Notes: generated by a model not told the origin, from the letters alone. Numbered from the stretch's first letter, positions 43,858 to 52,745 are shown. The stretch is DNA of 64,000 bases from Chryseobacterium sp. ISL-6 (GCF_018613715.1 NZ_JAGGPT010000005.1:62001-126000), one strand, 5' to 3'. Made by a program: numbers and translations.

Positions 43858-44323
43858 AATACTGGATAATTTGATAAAGTTCCTCATCAGAACTTAATGT
43901 ATAATCTTGAATTGGAAACACAAGATTTTCAGGGAGCAAAATTACGGAAAAATCAGGAAACTGTTCCGAACTATGAAGAATATATTCTACATCTACCTGA
44001 TTATTTAATAAAAATTTAATATTCTCTTCTTCTGCGAAGAGCTCTGTCTGTATTTTCTTTTGCTTACTTTCTGAAGATTTATTGGAAATAAAAGTAAAGC
44101 AGGTCTTTGTAAACTTGTGATAAGCCTCAAATCTTGAAAAATAATAATCATAATAAGATCCGTGAAAGACAAGATCGTCTATCCTTGAAAATTTGAGATC
44201 GTTACTTTGATTTATTTTGAAAAAAAACTCATGATCGAATACATTTTTTGCTAATCTTACCAATCCTATGGCAATATCTTCAAATTCTATATCGTCTATA
44301 TCATAAAGTTTTTGAATTTCCAA
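43850..44323 (-). CDS. IPExxxVDY family protein
   Basis: 157 residues. Flavobacterial family defined by a motif near the C-terminus (here LPENLVFPIQDY) and nearly always found between rnc and pyk, as here. Mostly alpha/beta, no signal peptide, no catalytic motif; function unknown. The start is TTG: no ATG is available in frame, and the TTG lies inside the end of rnc (23-base overlap). The next gene, pyk, overlaps its stop by 8 bases. This tight packing suggests translational coupling through the three genes. Confidence 0.82.
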   Translation of the reverse strand: MEIQKLYDIDDIEFEDIAIGLVRLAKNVFDHEFFFKINQSNDLKFSRIDDLVFHGSYYDYYFSRFEAYHKFTKTCFTFISNKSSESKQKKIQTELFAEEENIKFLLNNQVDVEYILHSSEQFPDFSVILLPENLVFPIQDYTLSSDEELYQIIQYYE

Positions 44324-45062
44324 GTATGTTTTCTTTTTTGTTTAAAATATAAAATGCCCTTTGTGCAGCTTTTTCTTCTGCCTTCTTTTTGGAAGTTTCC
44401 GTAGCATTGGCAATCTTCTCATCGCCTAGCCAAACATGGCAACGAAACACAATTGCTTTATTGACCTGAATTTCCTCACAGGTCTCATATTTTATATGTA
44501 CTTTTTTCTTTTGACTCCATTCCAGGAGAAGGCCTTTATAGCTCACAATTTTATTTTCGAGCTTATTGATCTCGGATGGCGTTAGTAGTCGTTCCAAAAT
44601 AATCTTTTTACAAGTGTCATATTGGAAGTCTAAATAAACAGCACCGATTAATGCCTCGAATAAATTTCCGGAGATATTTTCACCTAAAGCTACAGAATTT
44701 TGTTTTACTAAAAGATCCGTCAGCTTTAAATCTTCTCCTAATTTATTAAGATTTTTCCTATTAACAATCTTAGATTTCATTTGCGTTAAATATCCTTCAT
44801 TAGCCTGAGGATAAGTCTGAAACAAATGACAAGAAATAATTGTACCCAAAACAGAATCTCCCAAAAATTCAAGCCTTTCGTAATTACTGTCTTGATTTTT
44901 AGAAGAACTTTTTAAAGAAAAAGCTTCCCGGTAAAGAGCAACATTTTGTATCTCAGAACCAAGCACTTTACTGAGCTCGGTACTAAGAAAGTAATCTCTC
45001 TCCGTTAATTTTCTTTTTCTTTTTTTGAGAAGGAATTTAGAAAAGTATTTCTGTAACTCCAT
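44301..45062 (-). CDS. rnc: Ribonuclease III
   Basis: 253 residues. It cuts double-stranded RNA in rRNA precursors and other targets. Catalytic domain with the signature ERLEFLGDSVL (about 63-73), a conserved Glu/Asp pair further on (ENISGNLFEALIGAVYLD) and a C-terminal dsRNA-binding domain (about 180-245, YKGLLLEWSQKK..KKKAEEKAAQRAF). A basic N-terminal extension of about 25 residues (LLKKRKRKLTERD) is typical of this group. Nine bases after fabF; overlaps the next gene by 23 bases. Confidence 0.94.
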   Translation of the reverse strand: MELQKYFSKFLLKKRKRKLTERDYFLSTELSKVLGSEIQNVALYREAFSLKSSSKNQDSNYERLEFLGDSVLGTIISCHLFQTYPQANEGYLTQMKSKIVNRKNLNKLGEDLKLTDLLVKQNSVALGENISGNLFEALIGAVYLDFQYDTCKKIILERLLTPSEINKLENKIVSYKGLLLEWSQKKKVHIKYETCEEIQVNKAIVFRCHVWLGDEKIANATETSKKKAEEKAAQRAFYILNKKENILGNSKTL

Positions 45063-45071
45063 TCAGTAAAT

Positions 45072-46316
45072 TTAGATTTTCGTAAACAGAACACAGGCAT
45101 TATGCCCGCCAAATCCAAAAGTATTGCTCATGGCTACTTTTACATCTTTTTTCACAGCGTCATTAAATGTAAAATTAAGTCTGCTGTCGATATTTTCATC
45201 ATCAGTAAAATGATTAATGGTAGGAGGAACAATACCATGAATAATTGTTCCCAAAGCAGCAATAGCCTCAATAACTCCGGCAGCACCTAAAAGATGTCCT
45301 GTCATTGATTTTGTAGAATTAATCTGAATGTCGTAAGCGTGCTCGCCTAATAATTTTGAAATTGCATTAGATTCTGCAATGTCTCCTAATGGAGTAGATG
45401 TACCATGCATATTGATGTGATCTACTTCATCAGCAGTTAACCCTGCATCTTCCAGACAATTTCTCATTACCAGATAAGCTCCCAAACCTTCAGGATGAGG
45501 TGCAGTCATATGATGTGCATCTGCACTAAGACCTCCACCTTTTAATTCTGCATAAATTGTTGCGCCACGTTTTACTGCATGCTCATATTCTTCAAGGATA
45601 ATAGTTCCCGCTCCTTCTCCCAATACAAAACCATCTCGGTCTTTATCAAAAGGTCTTGAAGCTGTTTTTGGATCATCATTTCTTGTAGAAAGTGCCATCA
45701 TAGCATTAAATCCACCAACACCACTTGCTGTAACAGCAGCTTCAGAGCCACCACATACAATAACGTCAGCTTTTCCAAGTTGGATAAGCATTTTAGCATC
45801 AATTAGTGCATTTGCAGAAGAAGCACAAGCAGATACCGTAGTATAATTAGGACCATGGAAACCATACTCGATTGAGATGTGTCCAGGCGTAATATCCGCG
45901 ATCATTTTAGGAATAAAGAATGGGTTAAATCTTGGAATATCCGTATTTGCCCATCCTAGAACTTCTGTTTCAAAAGTTTCTAAACCTCCGATCCCGGAAC
46001 CCCAGATTACACCAACTCTGTTTTTATCGACAGAGTCTTCGATAATTCTGGAATGTTCTACAGCTTCTCTTGCAGCAACAAGTCCTAATTGAGTATTTCG
46101 ATCCATTTTCTTTGCTTCTTTCTTATCGAAATGTTGCAATGGATCAAAACCCTTGACCTCGCAAGCGAATTTTGTTTTGAAGTTTGTGGCATCAAAAAGA
46201 GTAATCGGAGCTGCACCGCTCTCACCTTTAACAAGATTTTCCCAGTATTCCTTCGCATTATTTCCAATCGGTGTTATTGCTCCAAAACCGGTTACAACTA
46301 CTCTTTTTAATTCCAT
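45072..46316 (-). CDS. fabF: Beta-ketoacyl-ACP synthase II
   Basis: 414 residues. Elongates acyl chains on acyl carrier protein with malonyl-ACP in fatty acid synthesis. Thiolase fold with the catalytic Cys in TVSACASSANAL, and the two catalytic histidines in NMHGTSTPLGD and KSMTGHLLGAAG. GFGGHNACV closes the C-terminus. Follows acpP by 34 bases, the standard acpP-fabF pair, here continuing into rnc. Confidence 0.96.
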   Translation of the reverse strand: MELKRVVVTGFGAITPIGNNAKEYWENLVKGESGAAPITLFDATNFKTKFACEVKGFDPLQHFDKKEAKKMDRNTQLGLVAAREAVEHSRIIEDSVDKNRVGVIWGSGIGGLETFETEVLGWANTDIPRFNPFFIPKMIADITPGHISIEYGFHGPNYTTVSACASSANALIDAKMLIQLGKADVIVCGGSEAAVTASGVGGFNAMMALSTRNDDPKTASRPFDKDRDGFVLGEGAGTIILEEYEHAVKRGATIYAELKGGGLSADAHHMTAPHPEGLGAYLVMRNCLEDAGLTADEVDHINMHGTSTPLGDIAESNAISKLLGEHAYDIQINSTKSMTGHLLGAAGVIEAIAALGTIIHGIVPPTINHFTDDENIDSRLNFTFNDAVKKDVKVAMSNTFGFGGHNACVLFTKI

Positions 46317-46350
46317 AAACTTTTTTAAATTTTCCTTTTGTTGAAGAATA

Positions 46351-46590
46351 TTATTTATTTACTACTTCTTCGATATAAGCGATAGCGTGACCTACAGTAG
46401 TAATTTTTTCAGCTTGATCATCAGGGATTTGAATATTAAATTCTTTTTCAAACTCCATGATAAGTTCAACTGTATCCAGTGAATCAGCTCCTAAATCGTT
46501 AGTGAAGCTAGCTTCAGGAGTTACTTCTGTTTCTTCAACGTCAAGCTTATCAGCGATGATAGCTTTTACTCTTGATGCAATGTCTGACAT
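46351..46590 (-). CDS. acpP: Acyl carrier protein
   Basis: 79 residues, acidic, four-helix ACP fold. The phosphopantetheine-bearing Ser sits in [14 protein letters not shown]. It carries growing acyl chains during fatty acid synthesis. First gene of the operon acpP-fabF-rnc-IPExxxVDY-pyk, which links lipid synthesis, RNA processing and glycolysis in one transcript. Confidence 0.97.
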   Translation of the reverse strand: MSDIASRVKAIIADKLDVEETEVTPEASFTNDLGADSLDTVELIMEFEKEFNIQIPDDQAEKITTVGHAIAYIEEVVNK

Positions 46591-46621
46591 AGTAAATTAT
46601 TTTTTTAATTGTTAGATGCTG

Positions 46622-46629
46622 CAAATATA
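46622..46629 (-). promoter_or_regulatory. -7 box of the acpP operon
   Basis: TATATTTG on the minus strand, perfect TAnnTTTG, leaving a leader of about 26 bases. Confidence 0.55.
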
Positions 46630-46842
46630 TAAAATTCTTTACGATAAAACATTTTTTTAGTCTTTTTTGTGGGTAGACTATACGTATTTTATCATGATGG
46701 GATTTAGTCTTTTAGTTTTCAGGTGTTTAGAATTTGTATGCAAAGCAGAAGATGAAATCAATCATGAAATGTATAGGCAGGTTTTGGAGTCTATTCTGGT
46801 GTTCAGGATAGGATTCCACCCTTATATCTTTGATAAGATCAT

Positions 46843-47733
46843 TTAATTAATATGCATTTTTCGAAATTCTACAGGTTTCATTCCTGTTTGTTTTTTGAAT
46901 AACCGGGTGAAGTATGAAGCATTTTCAAAGCCTAATTCATAGGCTATTTCAGACACTCCTTTTTCTCCCAGTCGCAAAAGATTTTTAGCTTCCGAGATCA
47001 GATAAATATGAATAAGTTCTATTGCTGTTTTCCCTGTCTCCTGTTTCAAAAGATCGCTCAGATAACGCGGAGAAATATTCAGTTGACCGGCTAATTCTGT
47101 TACATTTGGAAGTCCCTGGTTTTTCAAATTATCATTATTGATGTATTTTTTCAGAACATCATTAAATTTTGAAGCCATCTTTCCGGTGATCTGTTCACGT
47201 TCTATAAATTGTCTTTTATAATACCGCTGTGCATATTTCAAAATAGTTGAAAGGTGGCTTAATATAATTTCCCGGCTATATTCATCAGGATTATTTCTGT
47301 ACTCATTATTAATTTTATCATGAAGCTCAAGGATATTCTGCTCTTCTTTAGGAGAAAGATGGAGCGCTTCGGTGACTTCATAGTCAAAGTAGCTGTATTG
47401 TTCAATCGCTTTATGTAACTCATGTCCTTTGAGATAATCTTCATGAATAAGAAGCATAAAACCTTCTTCTTCAAATTCCAGATCTCTCATTTCAATGACC
47501 TGTCTTGGTTTTGTAAAGAAAAGAGACCCGTTATCATGGTCGTAAGGGGTACGGCCATACATAAAGATGCCGGACTTTATTTTTTTGAAAGCAACCATAT
47601 AGCAGTCTGTGGTAAACTCCCGGTTTCCCATCGTGCATTCCGACAAGCATCCTACCAAACCTAATAATGGATGTTGTGGTGCTTCCCAGTTACTTTCTGA
47701 ATGAAGTTCGATAAGAGTCTTATAATGTTTCAT
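46843..47733 (-). CDS. AraC family transcriptional regulator
   Basis: 296 residues. N-terminal sensor region (about 1-185) of the cupin-like kind and a C-terminal double helix-turn-helix domain (about 190-296) with NVTELAGQLNISPRYLSDLLKQ and the second element SEIAYELGFENASYFTRLFKKQTGM. The ligand is unknown. It lies 91 bases upstream of, and reads toward, nothing on its own strand except the far acpP region, while the SDR gene behind it reads the same way. Together they mirror the SDR-AraC pair on the plus strand, so it probably controls one or both SDR genes. Confidence 0.9.
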   Translation of the reverse strand: MKHYKTLIELHSESNWEAPQHPLLGLVGCLSECTMGNREFTTDCYMVAFKKIKSGIFMYGRTPYDHDNGSLFFTKPRQVIEMRDLEFEEEGFMLLIHEDYLKGHELHKAIEQYSYFDYEVTEALHLSPKEEQNILELHDKINNEYRNNPDEYSREIILSHLSTILKYAQRYYKRQFIEREQITGKMASKFNDVLKKYINNDNLKNQGLPNVTELAGQLNISPRYLSDLLKQETGKTAIELIHIYLISEAKNLLRLGEKGVSEIAYELGFENASYFTRLFKKQTGMKPVEFRKMHIN

Positions 47734-47756
47734 CGGATTTTCAATTTTCTAAATTA

Positions 47757-47793
47757 CAATAATCTGCAGATAAGATTGGTCTGCAGATTATTG
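47757..47793 (-). terminator. Long inverted repeat after the minus-strand SDR gene
   Basis: Perfect 14-base arms CAATAATCTGCAGA / TCTGCAGATTATTG with a 9-base loop, between the SDR stop and the AraC start. The T-run on the minus strand is weak, so it may be a terminator or an operator of the AraC gene. Confidence 0.5.
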
Positions 47794-47824
47794 AATTTTT
47801 CGATTTCTAAGTATTATTTTGATT

Positions 47825-48649
47825 CTAATGACCGTGTGCAGTGATGCTCACATCTTTCCAGTCTTCCACCTCCTGTAAACGATCTGTGTACATCTGATGT
47901 ATCATGTGGTAGGCCAGTTTTCCTAGTAATAAACGTCGAGGCGGATTTTCTGAATTTATAATGTCTAAAACAGGTTGTACGGTAGCTTCCGGTTTTCCCC
48001 ATGTATCAGGATTGTCTCCCGATTTTGCAAATGCTTCCCGTACTGGGTTGTAATCTGAAATATCAGCTGACGTTTGTATGGCAGATGCTCCTGCCCAGTC
48101 TGTCGCATATCCGTTTGGTTCAACTAAAGTTGTTTTAATTCCTAAATGCGCGGTTTCTGTTCCTACAGTTTCTATTAAACCTTCTATCGCAAACTTTGAA
48201 GCGTTGTATAGACCTAATAAAGGTAAAGTAGTTAATCCAAGAAAACTGGAGATCTGAATGATATGCCCACTCTTTTGTTTTCTCATTATTGGTAATACGG
48301 CCTGCGATACCCAAAGAGAACCGAAGAAATTAGTTTCCATTTGTTCCCTGGCTTGCTGTTCGGTGGTTTCCTCCACAGTACCAAATAAGCCATAACCCGC
48401 ATTATTGATTAAAACATCAATCTTTCCGAAATGTTTTTCTATGGTATCTACTGTTTCAAATACCTCCTGACGGTTATTGACATCCAGTTTCAATGGGAGA
48501 ATTTGGTCACCATATTTTGCTTTAAGATCATCTAAAGTAGAAATGTTTCTCGCAGTAGCGGCTACATTATTTCCTTGCTCTAAAAGAGCTTCTGCCCACA
48601 GTCTTCCGAATCCTTTAGATGCTCCTGTGATAAAAATTGTTTTGCTCAT
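47825..48649 (-). CDS. Short-chain dehydrogenase/reductase (first of a pair)
   Basis: 274 residues, classical SDR with Rossmann fold. NAD(P)-binding TGASKGFGR, the structural NNAGYG, catalytic Ser in IQISSFLG and the active-site YNASK. Substrate unknown. About half identical by eye to the plus-strand SDR on the other side of the promoter region (shared long segments such as VLPIMRKQKSGHI / VLPHMRKQRSGHI), so the two are paralogues. Possible roles are detoxifying or fatty-acyl/steroid-type carbonyl reduction, but sequence alone does not decide. Confidence 0.88.
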   Translation of the reverse strand: MSKTIFITGASKGFGRLWAEALLEQGNNVAATARNISTLDDLKAKYGDQILPLKLDVNNRQEVFETVDTIEKHFGKIDVLINNAGYGLFGTVEETTEQQAREQMETNFFGSLWVSQAVLPIMRKQKSGHIIQISSFLGLTTLPLLGLYNASKFAIEGLIETVGTETAHLGIKTTLVEPNGYATDWAGASAIQTSADISDYNPVREAFAKSGDNPDTWGKPEATVQPVLDIINSENPPRRLLLGKLAYHMIHQMYTDRLQEVEDWKDVSITAHGH

Positions 48650-48677
48650 GATTTTGTATTTGAATTATTTTATGATG

Positions 48678-48685
48678 CAAAGTTA
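48678..48685 (-). promoter_or_regulatory. -7 box of the minus-strand SDR gene
   Basis: TAACTTTG on the minus strand, perfect TAnnTTTG, leaving a leader of about 23 bases. Confidence 0.5.
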
Positions 48686-48705
48686 TTCAGGTGCAGTAGA
48701 GAAGA

Positions 48706-48730
48706 CTAGTTCATTTCAGCTGAATACTAG
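48706..48730. promoter_or_regulatory. Dyad site in the divergent SDR promoter region
   Basis: Outer arms CTAGT (48706-48710) and ACTAG (48726-48730) enclose an inner perfect palindrome TTCAGCTGAA (48715-48724). It lies about 20-50 bases upstream of the minus-strand SDR -7 box. Regulator unknown. Confidence 0.4.
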
Positions 48731-48787
48731 CACAAAATTACATGACCGGAAGTGAGTGTTTTAACAAAGTGGATTTGAGCTTTTTAA

Positions 48788-48810
48788 CAAACCGAATGTT
48801 GGTCGGTTTG
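48788..48810. promoter_or_regulatory. Inverted-repeat operator upstream of the plus-strand SDR gene
   Basis: Perfect 8-base arms CAAACCGA and TCGGTTTG separated by ATGTTGG. It ends about 37 bases before the ATG, over the expected promoter. The arms resemble TetR-type operators, but the linked regulators are AraC-type, so the binder is open. Confidence 0.5.
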
Positions 48811-48847
48811 ATGGAACTTTGTCTCAATAAAATTTAAAATAAAAACA

Positions 48848-49744
48848 ATGAAAAAAGTTTGGTTTATTACAGGAAGTTCAAAAGGACTGGGAAAAAGTCT
48901 TTTAGAAGCAGTTTTGTTAAAAGGGGACTATGCTGTGGCTACCGCAAGAAATCCTGAGCAGTTAAATGATCTGTTGCAGAATTATTCCTCACAGTTACTT
49001 TTATTAAAGTTAGATGTTCAGGTTAAAGAGCAGATTTATTCTGCTGTTGAAGAAGCAGTTAATCACTTTGGAAGAATTGATGTATTGGTAAATAACGCTG
49101 GATTCGGAATCACCGGAGCAGCAGAAGCATTTACTGAAGAACAGGTGAGAAATCAGCTGGAGGTTAATTTATTTGCTCCTATCGAAGTAACCAGAGCTGT
49201 GCTGCCTCATATGCGAAAACAGAGATCAGGGCATATTTTACAGATCAGTTCTGTAGGTGGAAGAGTAGGAAATGCTGGCCTGTCCATTTATCAGGCTGCA
49301 AAATTTGGTCTTGCAGGTTTTTCAGAATCATTAAGTAAAGAAGTTTTGCCTTTGGGAATTAAGGTTACTTCTGTTGAACCTGGTGGGTTCAGAACAGATT
49401 GGGCTGGAGCTTCTATGAGTTTTGCTAAAGATATTGAAGGTTATGAGGATACGGTAGGAAGCATTAAAGAATATCTGACGTCAGGGAAATTTCTTCCAAT
49501 GGGTGATCCGGCTAAAGCAGCGAAAGTAATGGTTGATTTGGTCGATCATCCAACACCTCCATTACATCTGGTTTTAGGAAGTGAGGCGGCAACCATTCTT
49601 CAAAATGCGGATCAACATAGAAAAGAAGAATTTGAAAAGTGGCGTGAGGTTAGTGTTTCCACAGATCATGATGATGCTGTAAATGTTTTGGAATCTGAAG
49701 AAGGCAAAAAGTTTTTAGCAAAAAAAGGAATCCGGATAGATTGA
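48848..49744 (+). CDS. Short-chain dehydrogenase/reductase (second of a pair)
   Basis: 298 residues, classical SDR. TGSSKGLGKS cofactor site, NNAGFG, catalytic Ser in LQISSVGG, YQAAK active site. Compared with its minus-strand paralogue it has an extra C-terminal stretch (VLESEEGKKFLAKKGIRID). Divergent from that paralogue and followed by a terminator and an AraC regulator. Substrate unknown. Confidence 0.88.
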   Translation: MKKVWFITGSSKGLGKSLLEAVLLKGDYAVATARNPEQLNDLLQNYSSQLLLLKLDVQVKEQIYSAVEEAVNHFGRIDVLVNNAGFGITGAAEAFTEEQVRNQLEVNLFAPIEVTRAVLPHMRKQRSGHILQISSVGGRVGNAGLSIYQAAKFGLAGFSESLSKEVLPLGIKVTSVEPGGFRTDWAGASMSFAKDIEGYEDTVGSIKEYLTSGKFLPMGDPAKAAKVMVDLVDHPTPPLHLVLGSEAATILQNADQHRKEEFEKWREVSVSTDHDDAVNVLESEEGKKFLAKKGIRID

Positions 49745-49756
49745 TATTTTGATCAT

Positions 49757-49791
49757 AAACAAGTGTAATGAAAATACTTACACTTGTTTTA
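49757..49791 (+). terminator. Terminator of the plus-strand SDR gene
   Basis: Stem AAACAAGTGTAA / TTACACTTGTTT with a 9-base loop, then T-rich sequence. Confidence 0.75.
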
Positions 49792-49816
49792 TCGAATTAT
49801 TCTAAAGATGCTTTAT

Positions 49817-49824
49817 TATATTTG
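49817..49824 (+). promoter_or_regulatory. -7 box before the second AraC gene
   Basis: TATATTTG, perfect TAnnTTTG. The transcript start would fall next to the ATG at 49832, giving an almost leaderless mRNA, or it may be a chance match. Confidence 0.3.
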
Positions 49825-49831
49825 TAATGAA

Positions 49832-50638
49832 ATGAAAACAACAAGACAGGATTTCGGAAATATCATATACTCTTGCTATGTTCAGTTGAGCAGGCAGGGA
49901 GAACATTTTGTGTCCGATCATGTGATCAGTTACCAGATCTCCGGAGACTTAATTTTAAATGATGGAATCAATGAATACAGATCGGAAGAAGGTTCTATTC
50001 GTTTTTTAAAGCGTAATCAGCTTTTGAAGTTTACGAAAATACCTCCTCCGGGTGAAGAATTTCAGTCGTTATCCATTCACTTGGATCAGCAGACCTTACA
50101 GGACTTTAGCATAATGTACAATGTAATGTCGGAGAAGAAATGTTCGACGAGCTCTTTAGTTTTATTTGAATCCAGTTCTCTTTTAAAAAATTATATGGAT
50201 TCATTGCTGATGTATAAGAAGACTGATACGCTTTCCGATCCGCGTCTGGTAGAGGTGAAGATAAAAGAAGCGATTATTTTACTGCTCCAGGAGAATCCTG
50301 AACTGAAAGATATTTTATTCGATTTTAATGAACCTGGAAAAATTGATATCGAGGCATTTATGCGCAAGAATTACCATTTTAATGTAAACCTTGATCGCTT
50401 TGCTTATCTCACAGGAAGAAGTCTGGCAACCTTTAAACGTGATTTCGAAAAAATATTTGGGAACACACCCGGAAAATGGCTGTTGCAGAAAAGATTACAG
50501 GAAGCACATTACCTCCTTGCTGAAAAAGGCAGAATGGCGTCGGATATTTATATGGATCTGGGCTTTGAAGATCTTTCTCATTTTTCATTTGCTTTCAAAA
50601 AGCAATATGGATTATCTCCAAGTAAATTATCTTCTTAA
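49832..50638 (+). CDS. AraC family transcriptional regulator
   Basis: About 268 residues from the ATG giving MKTTRQDFG; an ATG 24 bases upstream (MLYYICNE) would overlap the presumed promoter box. The N-terminal half is an ExsA/cupin-like sensor (SCYVQLSRQGEHFVSDHVISYQ). The C-terminal helix-turn-helix (about 175-265) has LDRFAYLTGRSLATFKRDFEKIFG and ASDIYMDLGFEDLSHFSFAFKKQYG. Downstream of the SDR gene and probably its regulator. Convergent with the AAA ATPase gene (12-base gap). Confidence 0.85.
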   Translation: MKTTRQDFGNIIYSCYVQLSRQGEHFVSDHVISYQISGDLILNDGINEYRSEEGSIRFLKRNQLLKFTKIPPPGEEFQSLSIHLDQQTLQDFSIMYNVMSEKKCSTSSLVLFESSSLLKNYMDSLLMYKKTDTLSDPRLVEVKIKEAIILLLQENPELKDILFDFNEPGKIDIEAFMRKNYHFNVNLDRFAYLTGRSLATFKRDFEKIFGNTPGKWLLQKRLQEAHYLLAEKGRMASDIYMDLGFEDLSHFSFAFKKQYGLSPSKLSS

Positions 50639-50650
50639 AAGTGTTTCTGA

Positions 50651-51376
50651 TCAGATGTCGTCATCATTAAATAAATGACGGAAATATAAGTCGGGAGAAT
50701 TCAGGAAGTTTTTCGTGATTTGATAATGTTCGGTGTCTTTATAATTAATAGTTTTAAGATGGTGATCCAGGGAATAAATTGTTGCGCCCGGATAACTAAG
50801 CAATATAGGAGAATGGGTTGATATGATAAATTGTGCCTTTCCCGTTTTTTCCAATGAATGTATGATAGATAAAAGTGAAAGCTGGCGTTGTGGAGAAAGT
50901 GCTGATTCCGGCTCATCAAGTATATAAATGCCTTTTTCAAAATGATTATGGAATAAAGCCAGAAATGCTTCCCCGTGAGATTGTTTATGTAAAGACTTTC
51001 CTCCGTATGCATCCAGAACCCTTAAATCTCTAGTAGAAACTTCATCTATATAAGTGGCAAAATTAAAAAAGCTTTCTGCACGCATGAAAAAACCTTCATT
51101 GATCTTTGTGCGCCATGAAAGTGTAAGGTAGTCCGATAATACAGATTCTGTTTTATGGAAGTCATAATTGTGATTTCGATTTCCACCCGATAAATTAAAT
51201 TCACATTTATCAGCAATACTTTCCATTAAGGTAGACTTACCGGTTCCGTTTTCACCAACAAAAAATGTGACATTGGTTTTTAAATTAAGATTTAAACCAT
51301 TTTTAAAAATAGGAAGGTTAAACGGAAAGTCTTCCGGGTGATCATCTTTTAAATAAATTCTGGATAAATAAGTCAT
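50651..51376 (-). CDS. AAA family ATPase, single-domain ABC-type
   Basis: 241 residues. Walker A FFVGENGTGKST near residue 35 and a Walker B YILDEPESALSPQRQ with the downstream His switch (IISTHSPILL). Such short proteins resemble a bare RecF/SMC/ABC-type head without an arm, often annotated only as AAA ATPase. Role unknown. Start at the ATG giving MTYLSRIYLKD; a TTG six codons earlier is less likely. The neighbouring AraC gene is convergent, so it is probably a single-gene unit. Confidence 0.85.
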   Translation of the reverse strand: MTYLSRIYLKDDHPEDFPFNLPIFKNGLNLNLKTNVTFFVGENGTGKSTLMESIADKCEFNLSGGNRNHNYDFHKTESVLSDYLTLSWRTKINEGFFMRAESFFNFATYIDEVSTRDLRVLDAYGGKSLHKQSHGEAFLALFHNHFEKGIYILDEPESALSPQRQLSLLSIIHSLEKTGKAQFIISTHSPILLSYPGATIYSLDHHLKTINYKDTEHYQITKNFLNSPDLYFRHLFNDDDI

Positions 51377-51658
51377 TTTTTTTAAATCAAACAATTACTA
51401 GTGCACCTATGATAAAAATATGCCAAGTCATAAAATAGTAACTTTAAATGTAAGAAAATTGTACTTCATGTAAATAAAGCAAGTTTTCAATGTAAGCCTG
51501 TCATCGGAGGAACTTCATTGAAATAATTTCATACAGGGAAATGGGTTTTTGAGAAATTAATAAATAAAAGACCATTAAATTATCGTAAATTGAGAAAAAT
51601 GTCTATTAATACTTTATAAAATGAGTTGTAAGCATTCATAATTTTAAAAAAATATAAA

Positions 51659-52618
51659 ATGAGAAATGTTTACATGAGCGAGAGCAATGAACATCATATT
51701 AGTATGTCACTAGAACCTGTCCGTATTGCCTATCTGGTTTTAGTACATCGATTACCTGAACAGTTTAAGAGACTTTTTAAAGCCATATATGAACCTTCAA
51801 ATTTCTATCTTATCCATATTGATAAAAAGGCCAATCAGGAAATTGGAGAAGAAGTAAAAGATTTTCTGAAAGAATATCCGAATGTGCATATCCTTAAAAG
51901 TGAGAAAGTAGTGTGGGGTGGATATAGTATGGTTCAGGCAGAACTGGATGGGATGAACTACCTGCTTAGTATGAGCGAGAAATGGGATTATTTTATCAAC
52001 TTAAGTGGACAGGATTATCCTTTGAAATCACAGAAAATAATCAAAGAATTTTTATCGAAAAATAATGGGAAGAGTTACATTAAAGTAGCTGATCAGGAAT
52101 TAAACAGACCTGAAACGATGAACCGTATTGAGAATTATTTCGAAGAGCTTGAAGATAAAATTTCTGAAGACACCCATAAAAGAGGTTTTATGAAAGATAT
52201 AATTCCTTACATCGGTGGACAGTGGATGATCTTAACCAGAAACTGTTGCGAATTTATCTGCAATAGTGCAGAAGTAAAAAAGTTTGAAACCTATTATTTT
52301 AATACCCTGATTGCTGATGAATCCTTTTTTCAAACCGTTTTAATGAATACTTCTTTTGATGGTATTTTAGTAAATGACGATAAAAGAGCAATTATATGGA
52401 TTCCGGATGGAGATATTAAATTACGTCCAAAAACATTTACCAAAACGGATTTTGAATTCTTAAAAACAGGCAGTAATCTTTTTGCAAGAAAATTTGATGA
52501 TAATGTGGATGATAAAATAATAAATAGTATTACAACCCATTACAACGAACCTTTGAAAACATTAGCGAAGATCGTTGATATAAAAAGTATCGATATCAGC
52601 TTTAATGAGTTGAATTAA
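51659..52618 (+). CDS. Core-2/I-branching-type beta-1,6-N-acetylglucosaminyltransferase
   Basis: 319 residues, GT14 family, glycosyltransferase with a GT-A-like fold. Opening RIAYLVLVHRLPEQFKRLFKAIY, followed by FYLIHIDKKAN, a WGGYSMVQAELDGMNYLL region and YFINLSGQDYPLKSQ, the hallmark series. It would add N-acetylglucosamine or xylose to a glycan; the acceptor (exopolysaccharide, glycolipid) is unknown. No signal peptide or membrane segment, so probably cytosolic. Closed by a terminator at 52702-52737. Confidence 0.85.
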   Translation: MRNVYMSESNEHHISMSLEPVRIAYLVLVHRLPEQFKRLFKAIYEPSNFYLIHIDKKANQEIGEEVKDFLKEYPNVHILKSEKVVWGGYSMVQAELDGMNYLLSMSEKWDYFINLSGQDYPLKSQKIIKEFLSKNNGKSYIKVADQELNRPETMNRIENYFEELEDKISEDTHKRGFMKDIIPYIGGQWMILTRNCCEFICNSAEVKKFETYYFNTLIADESFFQTVLMNTSFDGILVNDDKRAIIWIPDGDIKLRPKTFTKTDFEFLKTGSNLFARKFDDNVDDKIINSITTHYNEPLKTLAKIVDIKSIDISFNELN

Positions 52619-52701
52619 ATATAAAATTAGGTTAATACATAGTTCTGATAAAGTAGCGATATGGTTATTGAGTGGTTCGTGACATATCCTTTTCAGAAAC
52701 G

Positions 52702-52737
52702 AAAAGAGAGTTTGTAGTAATTACAAATTCTCTTTTT
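52702..52737 (+). terminator. Terminator after the GT14 gene
   Basis: Stem AAAAGAGAGTTTGTA / TACAAATTCTCTTTT (one wobble pair) around a short loop, ending in T. Marks the end of the GT14 unit. Confidence 0.8.
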
Positions 52738-52745
52738 GCTTTAAG

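Noticed and set aside
46694..46846. 50-codon plus-strand frame starting MMGFSLLVFRCLEF between acpP and the AraC gene
   Set aside because: No promoter box, no family resemblance, and it ends within the stop of the opposite AraC gene. A chance frame or a very old remnant cannot be told apart.
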